This document shows positions 56,174-64,000 of a stretch of 64,000 nucleotides of DNA, one piece after another. The stretch is taken from the NCBI RefSeq assembly GCF_017316125.1, contig NZ_JAFLWA010000031.1:61809-125808 (forward strand), written 5' to 3'. How positions within the stretch are numbered: position 1 is the stretch's first letter; every line of letters starts with the position of its first letter. The translations under genes were made by a program, and so were the position numbers. This stretch comes from Enterococcus sp. DIV0660C. Lineage in GTDB: Bacteria; Bacillota; Bacilli; Lactobacillales; Enterococcaceae. The notes below the pieces were generated by a model, which saw only the letters and a program-made list of their open reading frames with translations, ran no database searches and was not told the DNA's origin.

Positions 56174-57493
56174 AAGAGTATGACGCAATTGTGATTGGTT
56201 CAGGAGTGGCTGGATTAAGTGCCGCTTATGAGTTGAAAGCAAAGCAGCAACAAGTATTAGTAATTGAAGAAAACTTGTGGGGAGGGACATGTCCCAATCG
56301 AGGATGTGATCCCAAAAAAATCTTGATAGGTGGTGTGGAAGCACGTAATCGGGTCAAGCAATTGCTTGGTAAAGGGTTCTCTGAAGTACCACCATTGAAT
56401 TGGCAAGAACTTCAGTCTTTTAAACGAACATTTACTGATCCAGTCTCTGCAAATCGCCAAAAAGAATTAAGCCAAGCAGGAATCGATCATCTGACTGGAA
56501 CAGCAAGTTTTCTTGACGAAGAAACGATTGAAGTAATGGGAAAAACATTTCGCGGAAAACACTTTGTGCTGGCAACTGGGCAACGTCCAACGATCTTGCC
56601 GATAGAAGGAAAGGAATATTTACAAACGAGTACTGATTTTCTAGCGCTTTCCGATTTACCAAAACAACTGATTTTTATTGGTGGAGGCTATATTTCCTTT
56701 GAATTAGCGACAATTGCTCACGCGGCGGGGAGTGAAGTAACCATCGTGCATCACAATCAGCGACCTTTAAAAGAATTTGATGAAGAATTGGTTCAAGAGG
56801 CCATTATTCAAATGAAAAAAGCTGGAATCCAGTTTGCTTTTGATGTAGATACAAAAAAAATCACGCGTCAAAATGGAAAATTACAGTTGATTGCTGAGAA
56901 AGAAACGTTTGAAGCAGACGCTATTTTTTGCGCAACTGGTCGCCAACCAAATGTTGAATCTTTACATTTGGAGCGTGCCAATGTTGCTTTTACGAAAAAA
57001 AGGGATCATGGTCAACGAATTTCTTCAAACAACAAATCCCAAAATTTTTGCTTGCGGAGACATTATTGAGAAACAGTTACCAAAATTAACGCCTGTGGCG
57101 ACATTTGAAGGACAATATGTTGCTAGAAAAGTGACAAAAGAACTGCAAGAAGCCATTAAGTATCCTGTCATTCCCACTATCGTTTACGGTAGTCCAAAGA
57201 TTGCAACTGTTGGAGTAACGAAAGTCGAAGATGACAGGCAAACAGTAACAGTTACCCAAGAAATGACGGATTGGTTTACTTATCATCGAGTAAATGAACC
57301 GTTAGCTAAAGCAAAGTTTGTTTTTAATAAAGAAAACTTTTTGATTGGTGCCAGCGTCCTAAGTGAACAAGCAGATGAACTGATTGATTTTCTAGCGATA
57401 GCTATCAATCAACAGTTGACGAAAAGAATCGTGGATCAATGGATCTTTGGTTATCCAACATTGGCTAGTGATTTACCCTATTTACTGAAATAG
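56170..57493 (+). pseudogene. FAD-dependent disulfide reductase, interrupted by a frameshift
   Basis: The frame from ATG 56170 encodes FAD-binding IGSGVAGLSAAYELK, the redox-active disulfide GTCPNRGCDPKK and the NADPH site FIGGGYISFELA. It then runs off at 57069. The continuation KGIMVNEFLQTTNPKIFACGD and the dimerisation domain up to 57493 are in another frame. Removing one A from the run of seven at 56995-57001 restores a single ~440-residue glutathione-reductase-like enzyme. Either a sequencing error or a real, perhaps phase-variable, mutation. Third gene of the transporter operon, which suggests that the imported compound, or one it protects, is a thiol/disulfide. Confidence 0.85.
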
Positions 57494-57537
57494 TGAAGGG
57501 ATAAATTAAGAAGAAGTGCTTGTTGCCCGAATTTTGT

Positions 57538-57543
57538 TATGCT
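57538..57543 (+). promoter_or_regulatory. -10 element of the thi operon
   Basis: TATGCT preceded by TG (TTGTTATGCT); no good -35. It would start transcription just upstream of the riboswitch. Confidence 0.4.
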
Positions 57544-57564
57544 ACACTGAAAAAAATGAATACT

Positions 57565-57655
57565 TGTTTCTGGGGATGTCGTAAACGGCATGAGAGTAAG
57601 TTGTGAACTTAGACCCATCGAACCTGTCAGTTAATACTGGTGAAGGGAGAAACAT
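57565..57655 (+). promoter_or_regulatory. TPP riboswitch (THI element)
   Basis: P1 arms TGTTTCT (57565-57571) and AGAAACA (57648-57654) enclose the conserved thi-box segments: CTGGGGATG, the CATGAGAG variant of CUGAGA, ACCCATCGAACCTG, and TTAATACTGG-TGAAGGGA. It binds thiamine pyrophosphate and is directly followed by a terminator, so TPP should stop transcription of the transporter genes. Confidence 0.92.
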
Positions 57656-57658
57656 AGC

Positions 57659-57710
57659 AAACGCTTGTTTAAGTGAGACCTATGTTGTGTCCGCAAACAA
57701 GCGTTTTTTT
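57659..57710 (+). terminator. Riboswitch-controlled terminator
   Basis: AACGCTTGTTT (left arm) and AAACAAGCG followed by seven Ts. CTTGTTT of the left arm is repeated at the riboswitch P1 5' arm (57563-57569). That arm could therefore pair with AAACAAG as an antiterminator when TPP is absent. Confidence 0.85.
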
Positions 57711-57749
57711 GTTCCAGTGTTAAATTCGATTCATTTAGGAGGTGAACTA

Positions 57750-58496
57750 TTGAAGAAACATTTATATCCAGCAATCAGTATTTGCGTTTTGCTACTGATT
57801 TGGCAAGTCAGTGTTCAACTCTTGCAGACACCAACTTTTATCTTGCCTAGTCCAATTGCCGTTTTCCAAGCATTGTTTGCTGATTGGCACACGCTGTTTT
57901 TTCATTCGCTCACGACTTTGAGTGAGGCCTTATTAGGCCTAGTGATTGCAGGAATCATTGCGTTTTTCACAGCATTGCTGATGGACTATTATGACTTATT
58001 AAAGACTGCAATCTATCCTATCTTGGTGGTGTCACAAACTTTGCCAATCATGGTATTGGGACCATTACTTACGTTGTGGTTTGGTTTTGGACTAATGCCT
58101 AAAGTGATTTTAGTTATCTTGATGAGTTACTTTCCGATAGTCGTTTCTTTTGCGGATTCATTGAGCAAAGCATCAAGGGAACAAATTATATTTTTACGAA
58201 CAATGGGGGCAAGCACAGGACAGATCTATCGAATCTTCAAAATTCCTGAAGGTCTTGTGGGGTTCTTTTCTGGGCTAAAAGTTGCGGCAACTTATTGTGT
58301 CAGCGGTGCAATCGTTGGAGAATGGCTAAGCGCACAGTCAGGATTAGGTTACTATATGATTCGTGTAAAAAACAGTTATCAAATCGACAAGGTTTTCGCA
58401 GCAATCCTTTGTGTGGTCGTTCTTAGTTTGTTGTTGAATGGCTTAAGTGTGTTAGTAAAGAAAAGTTATTATTATTGGTTGTACACTAGAGAATAG
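57750..58496 (+). CDS. thiX: Permease of pyrimidine-precursor ABC transporter (ThiX)
   Basis: 248 residues, six membrane spans, SsuC/ThiX-type. EAA loop IFLRTMGASTGQIYRIFKIP, and GAIVGEWLSAQSGLGYYM near the C-terminus. The longest ORF begins at 57603 inside the riboswitch and is a shadow there; AGGAGGTGAACTA precedes TTG 57750, the real start. Under TPP riboswitch control, so the substrate is a thiamine pyrimidine precursor. Confidence 0.9.
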   Translation: MKKHLYPAISICVLLLIWQVSVQLLQTPTFILPSPIAVFQALFADWHTLFFHSLTTLSEALLGLVIAGIIAFFTALLMDYYDLLKTAIYPILVVSQTLPIMVLGPLLTLWFGFGLMPKVILVILMSYFPIVVSFADSLSKASREQIIFLRTMGASTGQIYRIFKIPEGLVGFFSGLKVAATYCVSGAIVGEWLSAQSGLGYYMIRVKNSYQIDKVFAAILCVVVLSLLLNGLSVLVKKSYYYWLYTRE

Positions 58497-58509
58497 GAAG
58501 AGGAAGAAA

Positions 58510-59505
58510 ATGAAAAAATTGTTATGGTTAGTACCGGCTTTGTTACTATTTACCGCGTGTGGTTCAAATAAACAGGAAGCAAGTGATACGGATACCACAA
58601 AAAAATTAACGGATGTCACTCTTGTGTTAGACTATGTGCCAAATACGAATCATACAGGTATCTATGTTGCCAAAGAACAAGGTTACTATAAAGAAGCAGG
58701 TTTGAATGTGAATATCATTGAGCCAGGGGACGATTCGACAAGTATTGGTTTAGTGGGTGCAGACAAAGCACAATTCGGCGTTAGTTACCAAGAAGATGTT
58801 ACTTACGCACATGCTGATGGTCAATCCATTCCGGTAAAAGCGCTTGCGACGATTATGAAACACAATACTTCTGGATTTGTCGCAACGAAAGACAGCGGGA
58901 TAACGAAACCAAAGGATTTTGAGGGGAAAACTTATGCAGGTTGGCAAAGTCCTAGTGAAGAAGCGGTATTGAAAGCAGTTATGGAGCATGATAATGCAGA
59001 TTTTTCTAAGTTAACAATTGTTGGGAGCACTGGAGAAGGACCAGAAGCTTTAGGAAAAGGTGTCGATTTACAGTGGTATTTTGAAGGCTGGGATATGATT
59101 AAGGCAAAAGAAGCGCAAATTGACTTGAATTATCTTCCGTTGAGAGAACTAGATGAACGTTTAGATTATTATACTCCTGTTATTATTACAAGTGATAAAA
59201 TGATAGAACAAGAGCCCCAAATAGTTGGAAAATTTATGGATGCAACAAAAAAAGGTTATCAAGAAGCAATCAAACAGCCACAAGCAAGTGCAAAAATTTT
59301 GCATAAGTACGCATCAGACAACCAATTAAGTTTCTTGGAAGAGTCACAAGCATTTGTTTCAGAAAATTATACCGATGAACCAGAGAAATGGGGATTGATG
59401 CAAGAAAACGTGTGGGACAACTATACTGATTTTATGCAAGAGAGTGGGCTAATTAAAGAAAAAGTGGATTCAAAAGAATTATTCACAAATCAATTTATTC
59501 AATAG
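58510..59505 (+). CDS. thiY: Pyrimidine-precursor-binding lipoprotein (ThiY)
   Basis: 331 residues. Lipoprotein signal peptide with lipobox LFTAC (lipidated Cys at about 17). NMT1/THI5-like binding domain: LDYVPNTNHTGIYVAKEQGYY (split), GVSYQEDVTYA, ITSDKMIEQEP. In Bacillus ThiY binds formylaminopyrimidine, a breakdown product of thiamine used in salvage. Located between permease and ATPase genes of the same operon. Confidence 0.9.
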   Translation: MKKLLWLVPALLLFTACGSNKQEASDTDTTKKLTDVTLVLDYVPNTNHTGIYVAKEQGYYKEAGLNVNIIEPGDDSTSIGLVGADKAQFGVSYQEDVTYAHADGQSIPVKALATIMKHNTSGFVATKDSGITKPKDFEGKTYAGWQSPSEEAVLKAVMEHDNADFSKLTIVGSTGEGPEALGKGVDLQWYFEGWDMIKAKEAQIDLNYLPLRELDERLDYYTPVIITSDKMIEQEPQIVGKFMDATKKGYQEAIKQPQASAKILHKYASDNQLSFLEESQAFVSENYTDEPEKWGLMQENVWDNYTDFMQESGLIKEKVDSKELFTNQFIQ

Positions 59506-59516
59506 GAGGAAAAGAC

Positions 59517-60254
59517 GTGGCAATTAAAATCAATCAGTTAACTGTAACGATTGATAACTTAGAGATTTTAAAAGAAATGAATCTTATTGTTGAAAAGAAT
59601 TCGTTTGTATCGATCATTGCTCCAAGTGGTGCAGGCAAATCAACTTTATTGAAAGTTTTAACTGGTGTAATGACGCCAACGTCAGGAGATATTTTTGTTG
59701 ATGGAGAACCAATTACAGGATTAAATACAGCGTTTAGTTATATGCCACAAGAAGATCTATTATTACCATGGGCTAGTGTTTTTCAAAATGTCACATTGTA
59801 TCAAAAAATCAACCATCAAAAAATCAATCAAGAAAAAGTAATGGCAGAACTGCAATTATTTGGATTGAAAAAATATAGTAGTTTTTTACCAGAACAACTT
59901 TCCGGTGGTATGAAACAACGAGTTGCATTATTGCGAACTATGATGAATCCAGCTGACTACTTATTGTTAGATGAGCCGTTTGGTGCGTTGGATGCGATGA
60001 CTCGAAGTCAGATGCAAGACTGGCTACTCCAGTTACCAAGACAAAAAACGAGGACTACTTTACTAGTGACCCACGATATCGAAGAAGCAATCTATTTATC
60101 CGATCGAATTTTAGTGCTGTCTGCTCGACCCGCGCAAATCATTGCAGATATCAAGTTACCAGAAGAAAAACGAACAAGGAGTTGGCTTGGCGAACAAGCA
60201 ATGCTGAAACAAAACATCTATCAATTGTTAGCAGGTGAAGCATATGTTGATTGA
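59517..60254 (+). CDS. thiZ: ATPase of pyrimidine-precursor ABC transporter (ThiZ)
   Basis: 245 residues. Walker A APSGAGKSTLLK, signature LSGGMKQRVALLRT, Walker B YLLLDEPFGALD and switch His VTHDIEEAI. Single nucleotide-binding domain, SsuB/ThiZ family. GTG start 59517 after AGGAGGAAAAGAC. The end overlaps the TatD gene by 11 bases. Confidence 0.9.
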   Translation: MAIKINQLTVTIDNLEILKEMNLIVEKNSFVSIIAPSGAGKSTLLKVLTGVMTPTSGDIFVDGEPITGLNTAFSYMPQEDLLLPWASVFQNVTLYQKINHQKINQEKVMAELQLFGLKKYSSFLPEQLSGGMKQRVALLRTMMNPADYLLLDEPFGALDAMTRSQMQDWLLQLPRQKTRTTLLVTHDIEEAIYLSDRILVLSARPAQIIADIKLPEEKRTRSWLGEQAMLKQNIYQLLAGEAYVD

Positions 60255-60969
60255 TGGACATTGTCATTTGGCAGGAAGTGCAGAATTAGCACAACAGCAA
60301 CAAAAACATCAGATATTGACGATTCTAAATTGTGACTCGCCGGAAGAATGGAAAGAAAATCGGCGATTGACTAAAGAGGGACGTCTTCAAATGTTAAGTT
60401 TTGGTGTTCATCCTTGGAAAGCAGATCGTTACCAGTTTGAAGAAGTCTTACCTTATTTGGAAAAAGCCAACATAATTGGTGAAATTGGATTAGATAGAGT
60501 GTGGACACAAGTGCCAATATCACGACAGCTGACTATTTTTAAACAGCAACTGACTTATGCAATGGAACACCAAAAACCAGTTGTTTTGCATACAAAAGGA
60601 TGCGAAGCAGAAATTTTATCTTTGATCAAAAAATATCCCAATCGTTACTTGATTCATTGGTATTCAAGTATGGCACTTCAAGAAGCTTATATTGACCTTG
60701 GTTGCTATTTCACCATTGGGATCGATTTGATGCGGAATAAGGCAGTCACAGAATTGGCGAAAAAAGTACCGCTTGATCGTTTGTTGATCGAAACAGATGG
60801 GGTGGCGGCTATCGAATGGGCATTGGGAAAAAAAGTAAAGGTAGAAGATTACAAGTCGATAGTCACAAGTCATTTGCAATCTTTAGCTGAATTAAGAATG
60901 ATCCAGTCGACGAGTTTAGCGAAGAGAATGACGCAGAATCTTCAAACATTTCTTAGCGGTGAAATTTAA
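60244..60969 (+). CDS. TatD-family metal-dependent hydrolase in the thi operon
   Basis: 241 residues, amidohydrolase-type TIM barrel. Metal ligands: DGHCHLAG (HxH), IIGEIGLDRV (Glu), VVLHTKGCE (His), HWYSSM (His) and LLIETDGV (Asp). AGGTGAAG before ATG 60244; an in-frame GTG at 60235 is possible. Translationally coupled to thiZ. TatD proteins are usually DNases or unspecific phosphoesterases/amidases. Here the context suggests a hydrolytic step on an imported thiamine precursor, for example deformylation, but this is inference. Confidence 0.8.
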   Translation: MLIDGHCHLAGSAELAQQQQKHQILTILNCDSPEEWKENRRLTKEGRLQMLSFGVHPWKADRYQFEEVLPYLEKANIIGEIGLDRVWTQVPISRQLTIFKQQLTYAMEHQKPVVLHTKGCEAEILSLIKKYPNRYLIHWYSSMALQEAYIDLGCYFTIGIDLMRNKAVTELAKKVPLDRLLIETDGVAAIEWALGKKVKVEDYKSIVTSHLQSLAELRMIQSTSLAKRMTQNLQTFLSGEI

Positions 60970-61113
60970 TGTCTAAGTGAGTCAGCAATATTAGTGGTCA
61001 TGTTGGACAATAACGAGGTTATCAGTTTTTACTTCTGTTAAAATGAAGAAAAGCTTGTCTCGTGGAATTTCAGTGATCAAGTTTGATTCACTGTGAGAAA
61101 TGAATTCTACATT

Positions 61114-61150
61114 AAAAGGCTGTGACAAGTTTTTGTCACGGCTTTTTTTT
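61114..61150 (+). terminator. Intrinsic terminator after the thi operon
   Basis: AAAGGCTGTGACAA / TTGTCACGGCTTTTTTTT hairpin, related in sequence to the terminator at 4112-4153. Confidence 0.85.
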
Positions 61151-61233
61151 ATGACAGGTGTAGTAAATGGGAGGGTGACTCAGACATTCGTTCATAAAAA
61201 GAAAAACTATTCATGAGTAAGGGGGAAAGTAAA

Positions 61234-61668
61234 ATGCAAAATTCATTTGAAAAAAATATCAACCAGTTATCTCAAGAACAAAAGGAGTTATTATTTTTAA
61301 TTCACTTAGCAATGGAAGAACTATATGTTGTAGGGGAAGAAAATCAATCAATGAATCATTTGCTCACACAATATTCTCTTAAAGAAACTTTGTCAGTTTT
61401 TGAACTTTATGCGTGCAATGTTCAATATGACATCACTAAAAGCATGAGTAATAAAATTTCAATGACTAAATTTCATGAGATATTGCCAGACTATTCAACT
61501 TACGAGAAAAAATACCAGTATGAATTATTAGGACAGATGTATCAAGAGGCTTGTTCGAATACAACGAGTACCTGTCTACAGGAAACCAGAAGGCAAAAGG
61601 ATTTAATCACGCAGTTAAATGATACGAGAATGCGAAAAAAATTAAAAAAGATAGCAGCTAGCTGGTAA
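61234..61668 (+). CDS. Uncharacterised helical protein
   Basis: 144 residues, predicted helical and charged (QEQKELLFLIHLAMEELYVV, RRQKDLITQLNDTRMRKKLKK), no signal peptide. No family recognised; it could be a stress or phage-type small protein. The frame opens at 61213, but AGGGGGAAAGTAAA puts the start at ATG 61234. Confidence 0.6.
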   Translation: MQNSFEKNINQLSQEQKELLFLIHLAMEELYVVGEENQSMNHLLTQYSLKETLSVFELYACNVQYDITKSMSNKISMTKFHEILPDYSTYEKKYQYELLGQMYQEACSNTTSTCLQETRRQKDLITQLNDTRMRKKLKKIAASW

Positions 61669-61756
61669 ATTTCAATGATTATACTTTTCGTGCCATCTTT
61701 ATTAAATGATAAAACAAAAAATTGATTGATGGAAAAAGACATTATAGTAAAGTTTG

Positions 61757-61791
61757 ATTGAGTAATAAGGCAACTTATTACTCAATTTTTT
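61757..61791 (+). terminator. Intrinsic terminator
   Basis: TTGAGTAATAA / TTATTACTCAA with six-base loop and T-run, after the 61234 gene. Confidence 0.88.
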
Positions 61792-61881
61792 GCTTTTATA
61801 ACCTTTATAAATAAAAACATTTGAATATTCACCTTATTTTGTTATAATAATCACATAGAAAGATAATTATTTTAATCTTTT

Positions 61882-61921
61882 TATAATTTTTAAGGATGTT
61901 TTTCCAAATATTCTGAAAAAT
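61882..61921 (+). promoter_or_regulatory. TATAAT with CodY-like box in a gene-free stretch
   Basis: TATAAT (61882-61887) is followed by AATATTCTGAAAAAT (61907-61921), 13 of 15 matches to the CodY consensus. The downstream 480 bases to the Mga gene have no intact ORF. A weak terminator (GTCCT/AGGAC plus T-run, about 62245-62282) suggests either an RNA or a long leader. Otherwise the stretch 61922-62406 is AT-rich with nothing else I can name. Confidence 0.4.
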
Positions 61922-62406
61922 CACTCATGGGAGCTAACTTTAAAATTATGCTAGGAAGATGTAAAAATTACTAAACAATTAAAAAATTAATTATTATTTC
62001 TTTGTATTAAGAGATTATTTGGTTAGAAAATAAAGAATGAATAACGAATTTACTAAAAATAAGAAGGGATATATTCGACCATTTGTTATGCGGTGAAAAA
62101 AATTTTTTAATCATTTCGATAGCCTGGCAGTCGGTAAAAATTGATTTTGTAAAACGATTTATAGCAATTATAATTCTACAGAAGCTAAGAACTGGTTGAA
62201 TGATTGGTTGTTATTTTTTGCTGATGCTATTTTTGGAAAAATTAAAAAGTCCTGATTTGCAAGGAAAAGGACAGCTTTTTTGTAAAATATCATTTCATTT
62301 CAATTAATTTTTATTTATCGAAATGTTTGAAATGAAAACGCGGCACAAGCATATAAATTACATGGTTGAATGATGTTACATATTATTTATAGAGTGGGGT
62401 GTAAGA

Positions 62407-63918
62407 ATGAGAGCTTGTCTAGATAGTCGTTTAAGTCGACAATTAGCGATTCTTGAAACATTGTGGGACTCTGAGTGGATGACCAGCGAGGAGCTAGCAG
62501 AACGAACCGGTAATTCTGAAAAAACGATTCGAACAGATATTCCAATTATTAATAAGTATATTTATCCTTTAAGTATTGAGACTTCATTTAAACTGGGGAT
62601 ATTTTTAAAAAAAGATGTGACTATTCCAAAATCTTACATATATGCAGCAGTTTTAAATGAAAGCTCAGAATATGCCATGCTTGAACAAATCTTTTTCGCA
62701 GATAATCTAAAAAAAATTGATCTGAGTGAACAATTGTATACTTCCGAATCACAGATTACGCGTTGGTTAGCAAAAATCAATCAATCTTTAGAAAAGTATG
62801 AGCTAAGAATCGATAATGCGTTACAAATCAACGGTGATGAACAAAAAATTCGTACGTTCTTCTCCTGTTTCTTTCTAGAAAAGTACAGCTCGCCAGAGAA
62901 AAAATTTCCCTATGAGCAAGTTCAGCTAATTGATCGCTTGATCGAAAATTTTTTGAAGGAAAATATTGCTATCGTTTTTGCCTATTCTAAGCAACACTTT
63001 TCTCTTAGACGTTTGAAGTTTCAATTACTCATCAGTATTGAGCGTATGAAGAGAAAACACGAAATTCAAACAGAAGAATTGGTTAATGAGTTTTCGTTTT
63101 TGATGGTGGAAGCTAGTTTGTGTGAGGAGTTTAAAGCAGTATTTGGTCTGGAACTGACGAGCCATGTCCTACAGCAACTCTTCCAAGAGTATTTTTATCC
63201 ATTTTACCCTTCTCGAGTCAGACAGAGATATGAGGAATTAAGTCCACTAAAAGTCAAAAATAAAATAGAGGAAATCATTGATGAACTATCTAAGGTTTAT
63301 CATGTTGAGTGTGATTACCGAGATAAAATCGTTCGTGATATTTATTGGACGACGTTTCAAATTGGCGGACCAACTTATATTCTACACGATAAGAAAAAAG
63401 AATTTTTTGAGGGAATCTTAGCAGATAGTCCAGATTTAGCTCAATTTTTGCATCAAAAATTCCAACGAATCTTTTCAGAAGTAGAACTTTTCAATCAACG
63501 AAAAGTAGATGAAATGGTTCATCAAGCTATTTTTGAATTGATGACTTCATGGGCAAGTTTACGGTTGGGGGTGCGTCAATCAACAATCACAGTGACAGCC
63601 GCCTTGATGCTGGATACAACCTATGAGCATATGAAAATGGTCAAAGAAGAAATTGAGTTTTACTTCCGTCATAAAATTAAAATTGATATTATCGATCCGT
63701 ATGTGAAACTTGATCGCGAAAATTTTTCCAAGTATGACTGTTTATTGACAGATATATATACAAACAACATGTATCCGATTCCAACGATTGGTATTTCAAA
63801 TTATTTAAATGATGATACGATTTCAAAATTACTAGATTTTGTTTATTTAAAAAGAGAAGAGTCCAAAGAAATCTTTGCAAAAAATCACTTAAATAGTATT
63901 GGTTTATTAAAAGAATAA
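62407..63918 (+). CDS. Mga-family transcriptional regulator
   Basis: 503 residues. N-terminal HTH (LAILETLWDSEWMTSEELA, then GNSEKTIRTDI), second Mga-type winged helix (about 95-130), PRD-like helical regions in the middle and a C-terminal EIIB-like fold (IDIIDPYVKLDRENFSKYD, split). Mga-like proteins control virulence and carbohydrate genes and can be phosphorylated on PRD histidines by the PTS. TAGAGTGGGGTG before the ATG. Target genes are not evident in the window. Confidence 0.85.
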   Translation: MRACLDSRLSRQLAILETLWDSEWMTSEELAERTGNSEKTIRTDIPIINKYIYPLSIETSFKLGIFLKKDVTIPKSYIYAAVLNESSEYAMLEQIFFADNLKKIDLSEQLYTSESQITRWLAKINQSLEKYELRIDNALQINGDEQKIRTFFSCFFLEKYSSPEKKFPYEQVQLIDRLIENFLKENIAIVFAYSKQHFSLRRLKFQLLISIERMKRKHEIQTEELVNEFSFLMVEASLCEEFKAVFGLELTSHVLQQLFQEYFYPFYPSRVRQRYEELSPLKVKNKIEEIIDELSKVYHVECDYRDKIVRDIYWTTFQIGGPTYILHDKKKEFFEGILADSPDLAQFLHQKFQRIFSEVELFNQRKVDEMVHQAIFELMTSWASLRLGVRQSTITVTAALMLDTTYEHMKMVKEEIEFYFRHKIKIDIIDPYVKLDRENFSKYDCLLTDIYTNNMYPIPTIGISNYLNDDTISKLLDFVYLKREESKEIFAKNHLNSIGLLKE

Positions 63919-63938
63919 AGAAATTACTTGCTAAAACA

Positions 63939-63972
63939 AAAAACGGGCAACCCGCTGGGTTGTCCGTTTTTT
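63939..63972 (+). terminator. Intrinsic terminator after the Mga-type gene
   Basis: AACGGGCAACCC / GGGTTGTCCGTTTTTT with a three-base loop and one G-U pair. Confidence 0.9.
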
Positions 63973-64000
63973 GTTTTGACTTTATCTTAGTACCAACCGT

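Noticed and set aside
57603..57749. N-terminal extension of the ThiX frame
   Set aside because: It translates the riboswitch and terminator; the TTG at 57750 has the proper Shine-Dalgarno.

Overview
The window is a stretch of AT-rich Firmicute chromosome that reads as core genome of an Enterococcus. The basis is gene content and order: cca, ABC-F, thyA, dfrA; rbgA, rnhB, dprA, topA, trmFO, xerC, hslV, hslU, codY; plsY divergent from a CoA-binding protein, then parE and parC; pflB, pflA, ppaC. To my knowledge these blocks are arranged this way in enterococci, and several sub-blocks (ypiA-ypiB, the SGNH lipase-ypmS-msrA run, plsY/yneT/parE/parC) are also adjacent in Bacillus. The species cannot be fixed from the sequence alone. 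I saw no rRNA, tRNA, insertion sequence, prophage or CRISPR array.

Layout. 1-960: the 3' end of a repeat-type surface or secreted protein, then a decayed minus-strand gene. 997-3891: a divergent dehydroquinate-synthase-like protein, YpiA (TPR) and YpiB, followed by a strongly structured intergenic stretch that may be an RNA. 4137-13746: YitT membrane protein, MazG-type pyrophosphohydrolase, CCA-adding enzyme, two small orphans, a CPA1 Na+/H+ antiporter, an ABC-F ATPase, thymidylate synthase and dihydrofolate reductase. 13841-18639: a hemolysin III-family protein, a DegV protein, the SGNH lipase-YpmS-MsrA-YozE run and signal peptidase I.

18700-22350 is the most accessory-looking block: three tandem genes for secreted ~300-residue proteins, each with a variable N-terminal domain and a ricin-type beta-trefoil C-terminus. 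They are preceded by a promoter with a CcpA-like site and a ten-codon leader ORF, and followed by a VOC-family gene with its own CcpA-like site. 22915-44119 is housekeeping: ribosome assembly, RNase HII, DprA, topoisomerase I, TrmFO, XerC-HslVU-CodY, PlsY, ParE/ParC, pyruvate formate-lyase with its activase (with Rex-like operators upstream) and Mn-dependent pyrophosphatase. 44208-52936 holds small membrane proteins, a YitV-like hydrolase, a LacI-type regulator, a disordered protein, a quinone-oxidoreductase-like protein and a sortase-type small protein.

53195-60969 is a nutrient and redox import region. It has an orphan operator palindrome, a candidate small RNA, a three-gene translationally coupled operon (permease fused to binding protein, ATPase, FAD disulfide reductase with a frameshift), and then a TPP riboswitch with terminator controlling a ThiXYZ-type pyrimidine ABC transporter plus a TatD-family hydrolase. 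The window ends with a non-coding AT-rich stretch and an Mga-family regulator.

Several start codons were moved downstream of the longest ORF where a Shine-Dalgarno sequence decides the start. Base counts in long homopolymers were read by eye.
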